The notes under the pieces were generated by a model, which saw nothing but the letters and a program-made list of their open reading frames with translations, was not told the DNA's origin and searched no databases. A DNA stretch of 64,000 nt from JACRAV01 sp964571235 (lineage in GTDB: Bacteria > Zixibacteria > MSB-5A5 > GN15 > FEB-12). Position 1 is the stretch's first letter. Every line of letters begins with the position of its first letter. Shown here one piece after another: positions 33,563 to 41,799 of the stretch. Made by a program: the position numbers and the translations under genes. The stretch lies in NCBI GenBank assembly GCA_964571235.1, contig CAZNAI010000006.1, positions 1-64,000 of the forward strand. Reading direction: 5' to 3'.

Positions 33563-33592
33563 CCGACCGCTCCGCGGTCGGTTTCTTTATTT
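33563..33592. terminator. Rho-independent terminator between convergent genes
   Basis: A perfect 8-base stem, CCGACCGC / GCGGTCGG, with a TCC loop (33563-33581) is followed on the plus strand by GTTTCTTTATTT-like T-rich sequence. It ends the cytochrome transcript. It also lies just past the stop of the convergent glycosyltransferase gene (33602) and may act both ways. Confidence 0.8.
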
Positions 33593-33601
33593 ACACGGAC
33601 C

Positions 33602-35188
33602 CTACTTCTTCCGCTGATAATACACAAACCGCAAGGCCCCCAGCGCCGACTCGGTGTAGTTCTTGTACCCCGGTTCGCTTGCTGAAATGATCACTTTCAC
33701 GGGTTCGTACTCACGCAAGAATAGTTCCGACCCACCCAATTCATAGTCACTCAGAAACCACGGAAAATTGTTGGCGTAGTCGCCGTTGGCCGGTCCGATG
33801 ATTATGTAATCCGGTTTGCGCGACAGAACATACAGTCCGTCGCCTTTCTGATGTCCTGGCCACTCCTGCATTTTGGTTCGCATGGGCACATTCGAGCGGC
33901 GGGCAATTATCGAATCGTTTAACCCCAGCATATCAATAAATCTGAGATTGGGAGCAAAGTAGGGAGTCGATCCGGCGGTATTAAGTGCGACAAGGCTTCC
34001 GGAGGGCCAGTTGGAGTTTATGTATTTTCCAACCTGTTTACCAAGAAAGGCCGCGCCATCCTGTATCTTCGCCCGCCGATACTCTTCAGTCGGAAGGATC
34101 AATTGCCCCGCACACAAAAGCAGAACCGCGCAGACTACGGCGATTTGAAAAGTCGATCTGACCAGGAACTTTTGCTCGGATAACAACTCATACAAGAGGT
34201 ACCCGCCCACCGGAATCAACGGTGAGAAAAGCCGAAAACCGGGCATATGGTCCCCGCCGATTGCGAATATGTAGGCACCGTAAACCGATACGATACTTAG
34301 GAACCAAAGCGCACGCACGCGTAGCGTTCGGGTAACAACGGCTGTAAACAGAGCAATCACCACCAACAATGGGACTAAGGGGAGCGCCCGGCAGAAATCG
34401 CCTGCATATTCCCAGCCATACGATACCACTGATCCAAGATTCGATGCCTTGACATAGAAGGTATTCGGCAACCAGGAGTGATAGTAGTTAAACCGCCAGA
34501 TAGCATGTGGGAAAACAAGCATTGCCGCTCCCGCGACAAACAACCCCAGACGGTGATCCCATTTTCGCTCGAATTGCAGTCCTCTGACGATTGCGAATGC
34601 CGCACCAAGTGCCACAAAGAGAATCCCCTCCGGGCGGCAAAGTGTCGCCAGTCCGAACCAAAGACCGGGCGCCATCAGCGAACGGCGGCTGTCGGACATG
34701 GAGTCGGAAAATTGCACCGCGCCGATTGTTACAAGCAGAGCGAATAGTGTTGTTTCAAGCCCGCCAAGTGTCCAGATGATTACCGGCAATGCGGTTGTCG
34801 AGATGATTACTGGGACCAGCGCCAGCCAGTTCGCTGAATGCGAATCATGGGTTCGCAAGAATCTTCGAGCGCTGAAGGCTACAAGCAGGAGATACGAACC
34901 GATACCAATGATCCGGGAGGCAACGACCAAATCGACTCCGCATTTCCCCATCGCCGCAGTGAGTATGACAAAAAGAAAATTGGTGTACCCCTCTACTCGC
35001 TCACCCGGATTCCAGCAAAGTCCGCCGCCGCTCAAGAAAGTCTGGGCATACCGAAGCGAAATATAGGCGTCGTCGTGGAAAAATAGACGATACTGATAAA
35101 ACAAAGCACCTGCTATACCAAGTACGACCAGAAGCACGGCCAGATGCGGTCGTCGAACGAGAGGCGCAGGCGAATCAGGTGGTGGCAT
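33602..35188 (-). CDS. GT-C fold membrane glycosyltransferase (AftB-like)
   Basis: 528 residues with about ten membrane segments and a C-terminal periplasmic domain (about 400-528). The first loop has 'FFHDDAYISLRYAQTFLSGGGLCWNPGERVEGYTNFLF'. The D-D acidic pair and the W-N-P-G-E-R-V-E-G-Y-T-N string are characteristic of a GT-C group that includes mycobacterial AftB-type arabinosyltransferases and many uncharacterised polyprenyl-phosphate-sugar-dependent enzymes. It would move a sugar from a polyprenyl carrier to an envelope glycan or protein. It is the last gene of the 39133-33602 minus block, three bases after the crotonase gene. Confidence 0.85.
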   Translation of the reverse strand: MPPPDSPAPLVRRPHLAVLLVVLGIAGALFYQYRLFFHDDAYISLRYAQTFLSGGGLCWNPGERVEGYTNFLFVILTAAMGKCGVDLVVASRIIGIGSYLLLVAFSARRFLRTHDSHSANWLALVPVIISTTALPVIIWTLGGLETTLFALLVTIGAVQFSDSMSDSRRSLMAPGLWFGLATLCRPEGILFVALGAAFAIVRGLQFERKWDHRLGLFVAGAAMLVFPHAIWRFNYYHSWLPNTFYVKASNLGSVVSYGWEYAGDFCRALPLVPLLVVIALFTAVVTRTLRVRALWFLSIVSVYGAYIFAIGGDHMPGFRLFSPLIPVGGYLLYELLSEQKFLVRSTFQIAVVCAVLLLCAGQLILPTEEYRRAKIQDGAAFLGKQVGKYINSNWPSGSLVALNTAGSTPYFAPNLRFIDMLGLNDSIIARRSNVPMRTKMQEWPGHQKGDGLYVLSRKPDYIIIGPANGDYANNFPWFLSDYELGGSELFLREYEPVKVIISASEPGYKNYTESALGALRFVYYQRKK

Positions 35189-35191
35189 CTG

Positions 35192-35944
35192 TTACGAGCG
35201 AATCGTAATGAGCTTTGTCTTGGCGCGAGTTTCCGGAGAATACCAAACGCCAACAAAATCGGCGATTGACGCCTCCTCTCGAGAGCGCCAGCGCTCGGCT
35301 ATCGGTTCGCGGATCAACCGACGTATTGCCTTGTATCCGGGGCCATAGTGAGCCACCAGTTCGCCAGCCTGCGCAATCGCTATCGGCAGGAGATGCTCCG
35401 TGGAAGCTACTTCGTCAACCAGTCCAGCCGTTTGGGCGGAACTGGCAGTAAGCGACTTTCCAGTCAGGAGAAGTTGCTCGGCCACCTGATTACTCACCCG
35501 ATAGCGGAGCATTTCAACTGTGCTGGCAAAAAGCGACGCGCCAAGCATGACTTCAGTAAGCGCAATATTGATCGGTGCATCAACAGCTATCGCGGCATCA
35601 CACGGAATCAAGAGCATACACCCTCCCGCTACCGCGTGGCCGTTGACCGCCGCAACGATTGGTTTGGGGAAAAGAAACAATTCCGCGCAGAAACCGCAGA
35701 AGTCTTTCAGAAAGTTGCCAAATTCATCGGGCGGCAGGTCATACAACGCCGGAACATCCAGCCCAAAAGAAAAGAACTTCCCGCGTCCGGTCAGCACAAC
35801 CGATCTGATGGAATTGTCACGCTCAATTTCGGCAAACGCCTCACGTAATTCAGCCACCACTTGCTGTTGTATAGCGTTGACTTTTCCGCGCGACAATGCG
35901 ACCACAGCGGTCTGGTCGTGTTGTTCAATCGATACAAATTCCAT
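35192..35944 (-). CDS. Enoyl-CoA hydratase/isomerase (crotonase) family protein
   Basis: 250 residues from ATG 35944 (a TTG at 35959 is in frame). 'RGKVNAIQQQVVAELREAFAEIE', 'VVLTGRGKFFSFGLDVPAL' and 'KPIVAAVNGHAVAGGCMLLIPCDAAIA' give the CoA-binding and oxyanion-hole elements. 'INIALTEVMLGASLF' keeps the second-helix Glu (E of L-T-E-V), but the first catalytic Glu of hydratases is replaced (G-G-C-M-L-L). This argues for an isomerase or other crotonase reaction rather than classic hydration. No beta-oxidation genes are nearby. Confidence 0.88.
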   Translation of the reverse strand: MEFVSIEQHDQTAVVALSRGKVNAIQQQVVAELREAFAEIERDNSIRSVVLTGRGKFFSFGLDVPALYDLPPDEFGNFLKDFCGFCAELFLFPKPIVAAVNGHAVAGGCMLLIPCDAAIAVDAPINIALTEVMLGASLFASTVEMLRYRVSNQVAEQLLLTGKSLTASSAQTAGLVDEVASTEHLLPIAIAQAGELVAHYGPGYKAIRRLIREPIAERWRSREEASIADFVGVWYSPETRAKTKLITIRS

Positions 35945-36005
35945 TGGTACTTCCGCCAAAAGATAGAGCGGCGGCCCACATTACAAAAGCTGAAAAAAAT
36001 GCGGC

Positions 36006-36680
36006 CTATTTGGGGGGAACGATAAGCGTAGGGAATCCTGGTTCGGCAACGCGATAGAGGGTCATTGCGTCCTCCGGGGAGATCAACACCACCAGACGAT
36101 CCTCACCGAACGGTCGCTGGATCTTTTGCGACAGGTCGACCATTGAAGTCTTAAAGTCACCCTTTGCATCGCCCTGTATATCGGATCGAATCTCCAATAC
36201 CAGCCCGTCGCTCCAGAGGAGCTGAAACCGGCCGGGAATTTCCCGCTGGAGTTTTTCCGGCGCGACATTGACCACCTGCCCGACAATCTTGAGCACCGAG
36301 TCAGGTGTCTTGTCTTTGGCGGTAAAGAGATACTTCTCGACAACCGGCCTGACCAGACGCTTTTTGTCTGACTGAAATTTTTCGGCGAATGATTTCAGAT
36401 CGCCTTTATCGCCGTCGACGAGCTTAAACGGGCAACTCCAGACCAGCGTCCCCTTCATTTTCAGGGCCAAGTCCGTGTCGGCCAGATCAATCTCAAAGTA
36501 CGGCTTTTCTGTGCGGGCCAACGCCAGCTCGGTTTGAGTGATGGCATAATCGGTGGCGGCGGGAATTGCCGGCTTGGACGTGCTCCCATCGTTATCACCC
36601 GAACCGCACGAGATTAGGAAAATAGTCAGAATGACGCCAATGGCTAACGACGTCTGATTTATTGTAGTAGCACGTTTCAT
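36006..36680 (-). CDS. Putative lipoprotein of unknown function
   Basis: 224 residues. A signal peptide ends in the lipobox L-I-S-C (Cys 25), followed by a Gly/Ser/Asp-rich linker. The remainder ('ALARTEKPYFEIDLADTDLALKMKGTLVWSCPFKLVDGD' and onward) has no motif I recognise. It starts five bases after the L,D-transpeptidase stop, with which it is surely co-transcribed. Such conserved lipoproteins beside YkuD proteins could be partners in cell-wall work; that is inference. Confidence 0.75.
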   Translation of the reverse strand: MKRATTINQTSLAIGVILTIFLISCGSGDNDGSTSKPAIPAATDYAITQTELALARTEKPYFEIDLADTDLALKMKGTLVWSCPFKLVDGDKGDLKSFAEKFQSDKKRLVRPVVEKYLFTAKDKTPDSVLKIVGQVVNVAPEKLQREIPGRFQLLWSDGLVLEIRSDIQGDAKGDFKTSMVDLSQKIQRPFGEDRLVVLISPEDAMTLYRVAEPGFPTLIVPPK

Positions 36681-36685
36681 TGGAA

Positions 36686-37336
36686 TCAGAAGATGTACAC
36701 CATCGCACCCATTTGCACTTTGTTGAAAATCTGTTCCAGTGCTTTGGCCTCAACTCGCACACACCCGTGAGTGACATTGACACCCAAGAGGCGCTCGTAG
36801 ATAGTGCCGTGAATGAAATATCCTTCAGTCCCGAATCCGATGGCGTAGTCGCCCATCATTGACGGATCGAGCCGGTCCTTTTCGCTCTTGGGAATCTTCT
36901 CCCCTTCTTCGATAAAGGCCCAGTCCGGTTTTCGCCACCAGGGTTGTTTGATCTTATTGGTCACCTTGAAAACACCGAGGGGCGTATCGAACACCCACTT
37001 GCGGTGGGTAACCGAATCGATAAGCTCGCCGCCGTTGCCGGTCGAACATTCAGCTTTAATAATAATTGAGTCTCGGGTGCGGTAGTAGATCTTGCTGGCG
37101 TGGGTATTGATGACAATATACGGCACTCTGGGGGACAACTTGTCCAGTGCCAGTTTGGCGGCCTTGAGTTCTTTTTGCGCTTTCTTGGCGTCGGCAGGTA
37201 GCGACGGCAACGAATCGAGTTTGGCCGGGATCGCGTCGGTGACTTCACCTTCACTTGGCGGACTGGTATACCAAAGGAGCCCGACTACGCCAATCACGAT
37301 GATCGCAACGACTGAATAAACAACAATTCTGATCAT
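36686..37336 (-). CDS. L,D-transpeptidase (YkuD domain), short form
   Basis: 216 residues. It has an N-terminal membrane anchor ('IRIVVYSVVAIIVIGVVGLLWY'), a short helical linker, then a YkuD domain (about 80-216): 'YIVINTHASKIYYRTRDSIIIKAECSTGNGGELID' and the catalytic 'GYFIHGTIYERLLGVNVTHGCVRVEAKALEQIF', with S/T-H-G-C-V-R complete. It crosslinks peptidoglycan stem peptides or anchors proteins to them in the periplasm. The start overlaps the stop of the longer transpeptidase gene upstream (ATGA at 37333-37336). Confidence 0.92.
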   Translation of the reverse strand: MIRIVVYSVVAIIVIGVVGLLWYTSPPSEGEVTDAIPAKLDSLPSLPADAKKAQKELKAAKLALDKLSPRVPYIVINTHASKIYYRTRDSIIIKAECSTGNGGELIDSVTHRKWVFDTPLGVFKVTNKIKQPWWRKPDWAFIEEGEKIPKSEKDRLDPSMMGDYAIGFGTEGYFIHGTIYERLLGVNVTHGCVRVEAKALEQIFNKVQMGAMVYIF

Positions 37337-38424
37337 GGCCAGTTCGCCGATCTGCGGACAATTGTCACCGGGGTTCCGTTGGTGACATAATTCAGCATAT
37401 GATCCATATCTTTATTGGTCAGCGCCACACACCCCTCGGTCCAGTCCTTCCCTTTGCCGCCGTCGCCGTGTATCTCAATCAGTCCGCCTATGCGGGCGCG
37501 TGAAGAGATGATTCCGCTTCGTTTGTTCTCGGCAAATCGGCGGCGGTCGGAGTCGTTGGGGTAATCAATCAGTAGCGCCTTGTAATACTTGCTCGACCGG
37601 ACTTTTACCTGCACCACCTGGTACATTCCTTCGGGCGTGGCACCGTCACCGGAGAGCAATTTCTGGTGCGCTGAGTTGTAGCCGAGTTCGCAATCATAGG
37701 TGCGGATCAATTTCCCTGCCCGTACCAGATATGACTTGTGCGCCGCTTTATCTACTATGACCGCGTAGCCGCCGGAGTTTCGTGACTGCTCAAGTGTCTC
37801 GTTTACCCAGTTGCGCCAGACTGCCATCCGCTCGCGGTCGGCATCGACGTAATCGGCAAACAGAGTCGACAATTGCCGAAGGGCTTCGTTTCCTTTGGTA
37901 ACCGCCCGGAGAGCTTCGTCGAATTCGTTTTTCTGATGGAGACTTGCGGCTATTTTGTGTTGCAGTTCGGCGACATTGGCAAACCGTTCCAGTTTGTACC
38001 GCGCAAGCGAACCGTTGACCGACTCATTCCACGAATCGATCTCTTTGGCTAATGCGTCAATTCCCGACTTGGAAATAAACGACACCCGGTTGAGTGAATC
38101 TTCGGTCTTCGCTTTGGCGGAATCGGCTGTAGCGCCGGCCAGCGCGAGAAGTGCTTTCGCCGATTGGTAATCGCGCAAAGCGGCGACCCGTCCATTTTGG
38201 CGCGCGATCTCAAGCCATCCTTGCTGGACCAGTTGCTCAGCCTTGCGGTAGACCGGCTCTGCATACCGAATAGCACCGGCTTTGGCCGCCGTCGCTACGC
38301 GCGATTTGGCGGTCTCCAGCGCCAGGAGCGGAGGATTGTCAGAATAGGTCAGCACGACTACCCCAGCAGTCAACACTACAACGGTAGCGGCTCCGATAAT
38401 CCAATGTTTGGCAATGAACTTCAT
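37333..38424 (-). CDS. L,D-transpeptidase (YkuD) with N-terminal helical domain
   Basis: 363 residues from ATG 38424 (a GTG at 38442 is in frame; neither has a clear ribosome site). It has a membrane anchor at the N-terminus, an alanine-rich helical region (about 30-190), then a YkuD domain with 'GYAVIVDKAAHKSYLVRAGKLIRTYDCELG' and 'GGLIEIHGDGGKGKDWTEGCVALTNKDMDHML'. The catalytic motif is E-G-C-V-A-L, as in YafK/DpaA-like members, rather than H-G-C-V-R. The helical region aligns by eye with the neighbouring lipoprotein at 38522-39133, pattern 'YA...L..A...L..A ... Y..A..M/L...A'. Confidence 0.9.
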   Translation of the reverse strand: MKFIAKHWIIGAATVVVLTAGVVVLTYSDNPPLLALETAKSRVATAAKAGAIRYAEPVYRKAEQLVQQGWLEIARQNGRVAALRDYQSAKALLALAGATADSAKAKTEDSLNRVSFISKSGIDALAKEIDSWNESVNGSLARYKLERFANVAELQHKIAASLHQKNEFDEALRAVTKGNEALRQLSTLFADYVDADRERMAVWRNWVNETLEQSRNSGGYAVIVDKAAHKSYLVRAGKLIRTYDCELGYNSAHQKLLSGDGATPEGMYQVVQVKVRSSKYYKALLIDYPNDSDRRRFAENKRSGIISSRARIGGLIEIHGDGGKGKDWTEGCVALTNKDMDHMLNYVTNGTPVTIVRRSANWP

Positions 38425-38443
38425 ACTATAAACAATGTACACA

Positions 38444-38483
38444 AAACAGGAGCGGAGGAACCGTAAAACTCACGGTCCCTCCG
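38444..38483 (-). terminator. Hairpin terminator/attenuator between lipoprotein and L,D-transpeptidase genes
   Basis: On the minus strand a 12-base stem (38483-38472 with 38464-38453, one G-T wobble, 7-base loop) is followed by CTCCTGTTTTG. It lies 38 bases past the lipoprotein stop and just before the transpeptidase start, so it probably ends or attenuates transcription from the lipoprotein promoter. Confidence 0.6.
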
Positions 38484-38521
38484 CAGTATCGACAGAGTAT
38501 CAAAAAGTATTGAGACTCAAC

Positions 38522-39133
38522 TTAGTTCGACGGTGCACTGCCCATTTTTTTCTTCTGGGCGGCCATCGAGATTTCACCCATGAGGGAGCGGGCCTTGGCG
38601 ATCACAGCTTCGACCTTGCCCTTGGCAACCATGTACTTGCCACTGTTGTAATCGGCCTGAGCATCGCCGAACTGCGTGCCGACTCCGGCCACATCGGTCT
38701 TGATCAGTTCGATATCGGCCTTGTTGCCTTTGCCAACCGGTGCTTTGGCCAGCGCGGCGTTGGTGGAATCAAGCACAGCCTGAGCTTCGGCCAAGAGGGC
38801 TTCGACCTGCACGCGCACTTTTTCCTTTTCGGTGGCGGCAGTCTGCGAGGCCTGCTTAAGCAGAGCGTCGGCACGGACATACATGTCCTTCGAGGCGCCA
38901 TAGCTACGGAACAGGGCAAACTTGTTATCCTGTTCGGTCTTGGCGGCGTTAGCGGCGTTGAGCGTATCCTGGGCCATACGCAGGGCATCCGGAGCGTAGG
39001 TTTCGGCTTCAGCCGACTGCGCGGCGGTCAGGGAGGCCTGAGCGGCGGTCATTTCGGCTTCGGGAGCCTTTGAGCAACCGGCGAGAATCGCCAGCAACGC
39101 AAAGACGGCGATAATCGCTGAAAGCTTCTTCAT
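38522..39133 (-). CDS. Alanine-rich helical lipoprotein (DUF4398-like)
   Basis: 203 residues. The signal peptide ends in L-A-G-C (Cys 20); GAAAGGA lies seven bases before the ATG. The mature protein is almost entirely Ala/Glu/Lys-rich helix with heptad-like spacing ('SLTAAQSAEAETYAPDALRMAQDTLNAANAA', 'YVRADALLKQASQTAATEKEK', 'DAQADYNSGKYMVAKGKVEAV'), similar to DUF4398 lipoproteins. It may form a periplasmic helical bundle attached to the outer membrane. A terminator-like hairpin follows. The adjacent transpeptidase carries a related domain, which suggests a shared role at the cell wall. Confidence 0.85.
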   Translation of the reverse strand: MKKLSAIIAVFALLAILAGCSKAPEAEMTAAQASLTAAQSAEAETYAPDALRMAQDTLNAANAAKTEQDNKFALFRSYGASKDMYVRADALLKQASQTAATEKEKVRVQVEALLAEAQAVLDSTNAALAKAPVGKGNKADIELIKTDVAGVGTQFGDAQADYNSGKYMVAKGKVEAVIAKARSLMGEISMAAQKKKMGSAPSN

Positions 39134-39477
39134 TGTCGTTTCCTTTCAAGTTGGGTGCGCTACATGTTGTCGGCAACACCCGGGTTAAGAGAATTAGTTT
39201 CGATTTTTTCGTCCGGGAATACTGTCCCGACCCTTCCTATCCAACGGGCTCTGTGAAACTTTTCTCATGCAAAGAGAAATAGACACAGATTCCCATTTTG
39301 AGAGCCGGAAATAATCGCGCCACTATAGGTATGTCAACCCTTTTTTTGAAATAGGTCACAATGGGAGAAAACCGGGCGGAAATTTTGGTTCGCCCACCAT
39401 TGAGAAGACGTAACTATTTGTGAAATAAAGCCTTGCGCCGAAATGAGTTGGCCGAAAGCTACTCGGTCCGGGAGCCC
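39134..39477. other. 344-base intergenic region
   Basis: I see no supported gene. It is AT-richer than its flanks. On the minus strand a perfect TTGACA (39337-39332) with weak -10 candidates about 17 bases on lies some 200 bases before the lipoprotein start, a possible promoter with a long leader. CCCGGGTTAAGAG and scattered short inverted repeats near 39180-39240 are not followed by T-runs. Confidence 0.35.
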
Positions 39478-40110
39478 CTACCGGTCGATGTGTACGCTGT
39501 CGGGAAGTTCGTTCCGGTCGTCGTGGCGGCGCGGGAAATTCCGGGACAATTCAGCGCCAATTAAATCAACCGCCGCGATTATACCCTCGGCATGTTTGTG
39601 GGCTTTCAGGCCGGCCATGATCATCCCTTGCGGAGTGTGCCAGTATTCTTCGGGGAGTTTTTCTGCAATCGCCTTGTCGGCAATAACCGAAGTGTGCGGC
39701 TCTTCCAGTGAAACAAAAATCAAAACGCCGGTCTGGCCGGTGGTCGGGGTCAATTTTGCGAAGTGCTCGAGGGCATGATTCCATACCATCAGTCGCTTTC
39801 GCTCCGCGCTCATGAATAGGAGCGGATAGACCAGATAGAGCAGGGCGAAACCAGCCAAACCCCACAAGATTGCCTGAGTGAAATTGTAGTACGTCCCCCA
39901 TTCGTCGGAGTGACTAATCCAGAGCGCGACTGTTATCGCCACCAGTGCCGCCACCGACCCAGCCCCGATCCGCTCCCAAAACCAATGATGTGAGCGCTGA
40001 ACGATTGTCACCGCGATCTCGCCGCTGGTGCGCGACTCAGCCTGTTTGACCGCGTTCTCGATTGCTTTCAAATCGATCGCCGAAAAATATTTATCAACTA
40101 ATTTGGGCAT
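39478..40110 (-). CDS. TPM-domain (TLP18.3/Psb32-like) membrane protein
   Basis: 210 residues. N-terminal 'DLKAIENAVKQAESRTSGEIAVTIVQRSHHWFWERIG' begins the TPM domain. Two membrane helices (about 48-65 and 78-103) interrupt it, and 'ALEHFAKLTPTTGQTGVLIFVSLEEPHTSVIADKAI' with 'GLKAHKHAEGIIAAVDLIG' completes it. The AAGGAG ribosome site is four bases from the ATG. It is the third gene of a LemA-TPM-TPM set, a frequent bacterial trio of unknown envelope function (relatives act as phosphatase-like or photosystem-repair factors). Confidence 0.88.
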   Translation of the reverse strand: MPKLVDKYFSAIDLKAIENAVKQAESRTSGEIAVTIVQRSHHWFWERIGAGSVAALVAITVALWISHSDEWGTYYNFTQAILWGLAGFALLYLVYPLLFMSAERKRLMVWNHALEHFAKLTPTTGQTGVLIFVSLEEPHTSVIADKAIAEKLPEEYWHTPQGMIMAGLKAHKHAEGIIAAVDLIGAELSRNFPRRHDDRNELPDSVHIDR

Positions 40111-40119
40111 ATTGCTCCT

Positions 40120-40890
40120 TCACCATCCACCCGACGAGCCGCCGCCGCCCGATGATCCTCCGCCGAACGTAAATCCACCGCCACCACCGCCGCGTCCGCC
40201 GCCAAATCCCCCGAGGCCACCCATTCCGCCCATTCCTCCCATCCACCATCCGCCACCGCCGCCCATCAGGCCGCGTCGACGGCGCCCTATAGCGCTGAGC
40301 ACAATCATGATCAGGAATATGACCAGGAAAAACGGAAATCCCTTTTTCACTTTCTCTTCGTCGGCCGAACCCTTTGGCTTGTACTCGCCGCCGATCGCCA
40401 CGATGATGCCGTCGACCACCGCCGCGACCCCGCCGTCATAATCCTGTTTGCGAAAATGATCGGCCATCGGCGATTTTCGTCCGACTAGTCGGCCGCACTC
40501 GATATCAGTCAGGTCGCCCTCAAGTCCGTAGCCGACTTCGACCCGCGCTTTGCGATCTTCGATCGCGACCACGTACAAAACACCATTGTCCTGCTTGGCC
40601 TTGCCGATTCCCCATTTCTTAAAGACATCAATCGCGACATTTTCAATCGCGTCGCCGTCTAACGTGCGGACAATCAGCACCCCGATTTCATGGCTCGAGG
40701 CATTCTTGTAGTCGGTGATCTTGCGGGTGAGTTCTTCGCGCGCCGAGCGCGAAAGCACTCCGGCCGGATCGTTGACCGGACCGGAGTAACTGGGAATCTC
40801 GAACGCGCCGGCAATTCCGACCGCGATAATTAGAAACAAAACAGCCGCGGAGATAACCGCGACTGTTTTGAATAGACTATTTGTTTTCAA
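40120..40890 (-). CDS. TPM-domain protein with Gly-rich tail (YgcG-like)
   Basis: 256 residues from a TTG at 40890 that overlaps lemA by 14 bases; no ATG gives the signal peptide. The signal peptide (about 8-29) is followed by a TPM domain (about 35-160): 'PVNDPAGVLSRSAREELTRKITDYKNASSHEIGVLIV', 'GKAKQDNGVLYVVAIEDRKARVEVGYGLEGDLTD'. Then come a membrane helix ('GFPFFLVIFLIMIVLSAIG') and a Gly/Met/Ser-rich tail ending 'SSGGGGSSGGW', as in YgcG proteins. It is probably membrane-anchored with the domain outside the cytoplasm, working with LemA. Confidence 0.92.
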   Translation of the reverse strand: MKTNSLFKTVAVISAAVLFLIIAVGIAGAFEIPSYSGPVNDPAGVLSRSAREELTRKITDYKNASSHEIGVLIVRTLDGDAIENVAIDVFKKWGIGKAKQDNGVLYVVAIEDRKARVEVGYGLEGDLTDIECGRLVGRKSPMADHFRKQDYDGGVAAVVDGIIVAIGGEYKPKGSADEEKVKKGFPFFLVIFLIMIVLSAIGRRRRGLMGGGGGWWMGGMGGMGGLGGFGGGRGGGGGGFTFGGGSSGGGGSSGGW

Positions 40891-41494
40891 AGATGTCTTT
40901 CACATTCGGAGCGGTTTGAGCTCCCGCTTCGGCCGCAAAGTACGTCTTTTCATACGGAAATCCGAAGATCGCCCCCGCCGCCAATGCCCGAATGCCGCTC
41001 TGGCGATAGACATTGTACTCGCGGACAACTTCGTTGTAGGCCCGACGTTCCTGCGTGATTCGGTTTTCCGTTCCCTCAAGCTGGGTCATAAGATCAGTGT
41101 AGGCTTGCTCACCTTTGATTTCAGGATACTGTTCGGCCACCATATTGATGAACGAGTTGAGTTGCCGCGACAACTGCGCCGAGATTGAATCCAAGAGGCC
41201 GGGATTCTGCCGCAGGAGCGCCGTGTCGAGCGAACTTTTCAGGTCGACAACCCGCTGACGCATGGAAATGACATCGGTCAACGTCTGCTGTTGACGTTTC
41301 ATGAAATTATCCACGCTCGCCACCAGATTCGGCACCAGGTCAAAGCGACGCTGGTACACATTCTGCACCTGCCCCCATTGGGCGTCGACTCCCTGACTCC
41401 GCGATATAAGTCCGCTACGGCCGGTCCAGATCATCATGCCGACGATGACCACCAGTCCGACGATCACTGCCAGTACAATTCCAAATACTTTCAC
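40877..41494 (-). CDS. lemA: LemA family protein
   Basis: 205 residues from GTG 41494, with AGGAG six bases upstream. It has a single N-terminal membrane helix, then the LemA core: 'RSQGVDAQWGQVQNVYQRRFDLVPNLVASVDNFMKRQQQTLTDVISMRQ', 'LSRQLNSFINMVAEQYPEIKGEQAYTDLMTQLEGTENRITQERRAYNEVVREYNVYRQ', and 'FGFPYEKTYFAAEAGAQTAPNVKDIF' near the end, all strongly conserved in the family. The function is unknown; genomes often pair it with YgcG/TPM proteins, as here. Confidence 0.95.
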   Translation of the reverse strand: MKVFGIVLAVIVGLVVIVGMMIWTGRSGLISRSQGVDAQWGQVQNVYQRRFDLVPNLVASVDNFMKRQQQTLTDVISMRQRVVDLKSSLDTALLRQNPGLLDSISAQLSRQLNSFINMVAEQYPEIKGEQAYTDLMTQLEGTENRITQERRAYNEVVREYNVYRQSGIRALAAGAIFGFPYEKTYFAAEAGAQTAPNVKDIFENK

Positions 41495-41604
41495 TCTCTG
41501 CTCCTTCTCTATCGATTCTGACTATTTTCCATACATACTCGCCGCGCCGCCGAATATTCACGGCCGCCGGTCGCTACCGGGCGATCCCGAAATACTCCTG
41601 GCGC

Positions 41605-41633
41605 AAGGTAGACCCTTGCCAGGGGCGCGTCAA
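41605..41633 (-). promoter_or_regulatory. Candidate promoter for lemA operon
   Basis: Minus strand TTGACG (41633-41628) and TACCTT (41610-41605) with a 17-base spacer. The -10 lies in an inverted repeat GCAAGG-TAGAC-CCTTGC (41603-41619) that could be an operator. The leader to the GTG start would be about 105 bases. Confidence 0.45.
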
Positions 41634-41692
41634 CAAGCATTGCCGATAGCGGGAGTGCGTGGATTTCGTCGGTCAATGATTACAATTTATGG

Positions 41693-41721
41693 TTGCACTA
41701 ACCGACCCCTGGCGCTATAAT
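41693..41721 (+). promoter_or_regulatory. Near-consensus promoter for the dihaem cytochrome gene
   Basis: TTGCAC (41693-41698), a 17-base spacer and a perfect TATAAT (41716-41721), about 78 bases before the ATG at 41800. Confidence 0.7.
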
Positions 41722-41799
41722 TGGCCCCGCACAGAAAATGGCGCGGCCCACCGGCCGCCGCCAGAGAATACTAACACGGGAGATCGATCGAGGACTAAT

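Noticed and set aside
41689..41799. N-terminal extension of the dihaem cytochrome frame
   Set aside because: This stretch contains the promoter (TTGCAC and TATAAT) and has no signal sequence; ATG 41800 has a ribosome site and a membrane anchor directly after it.
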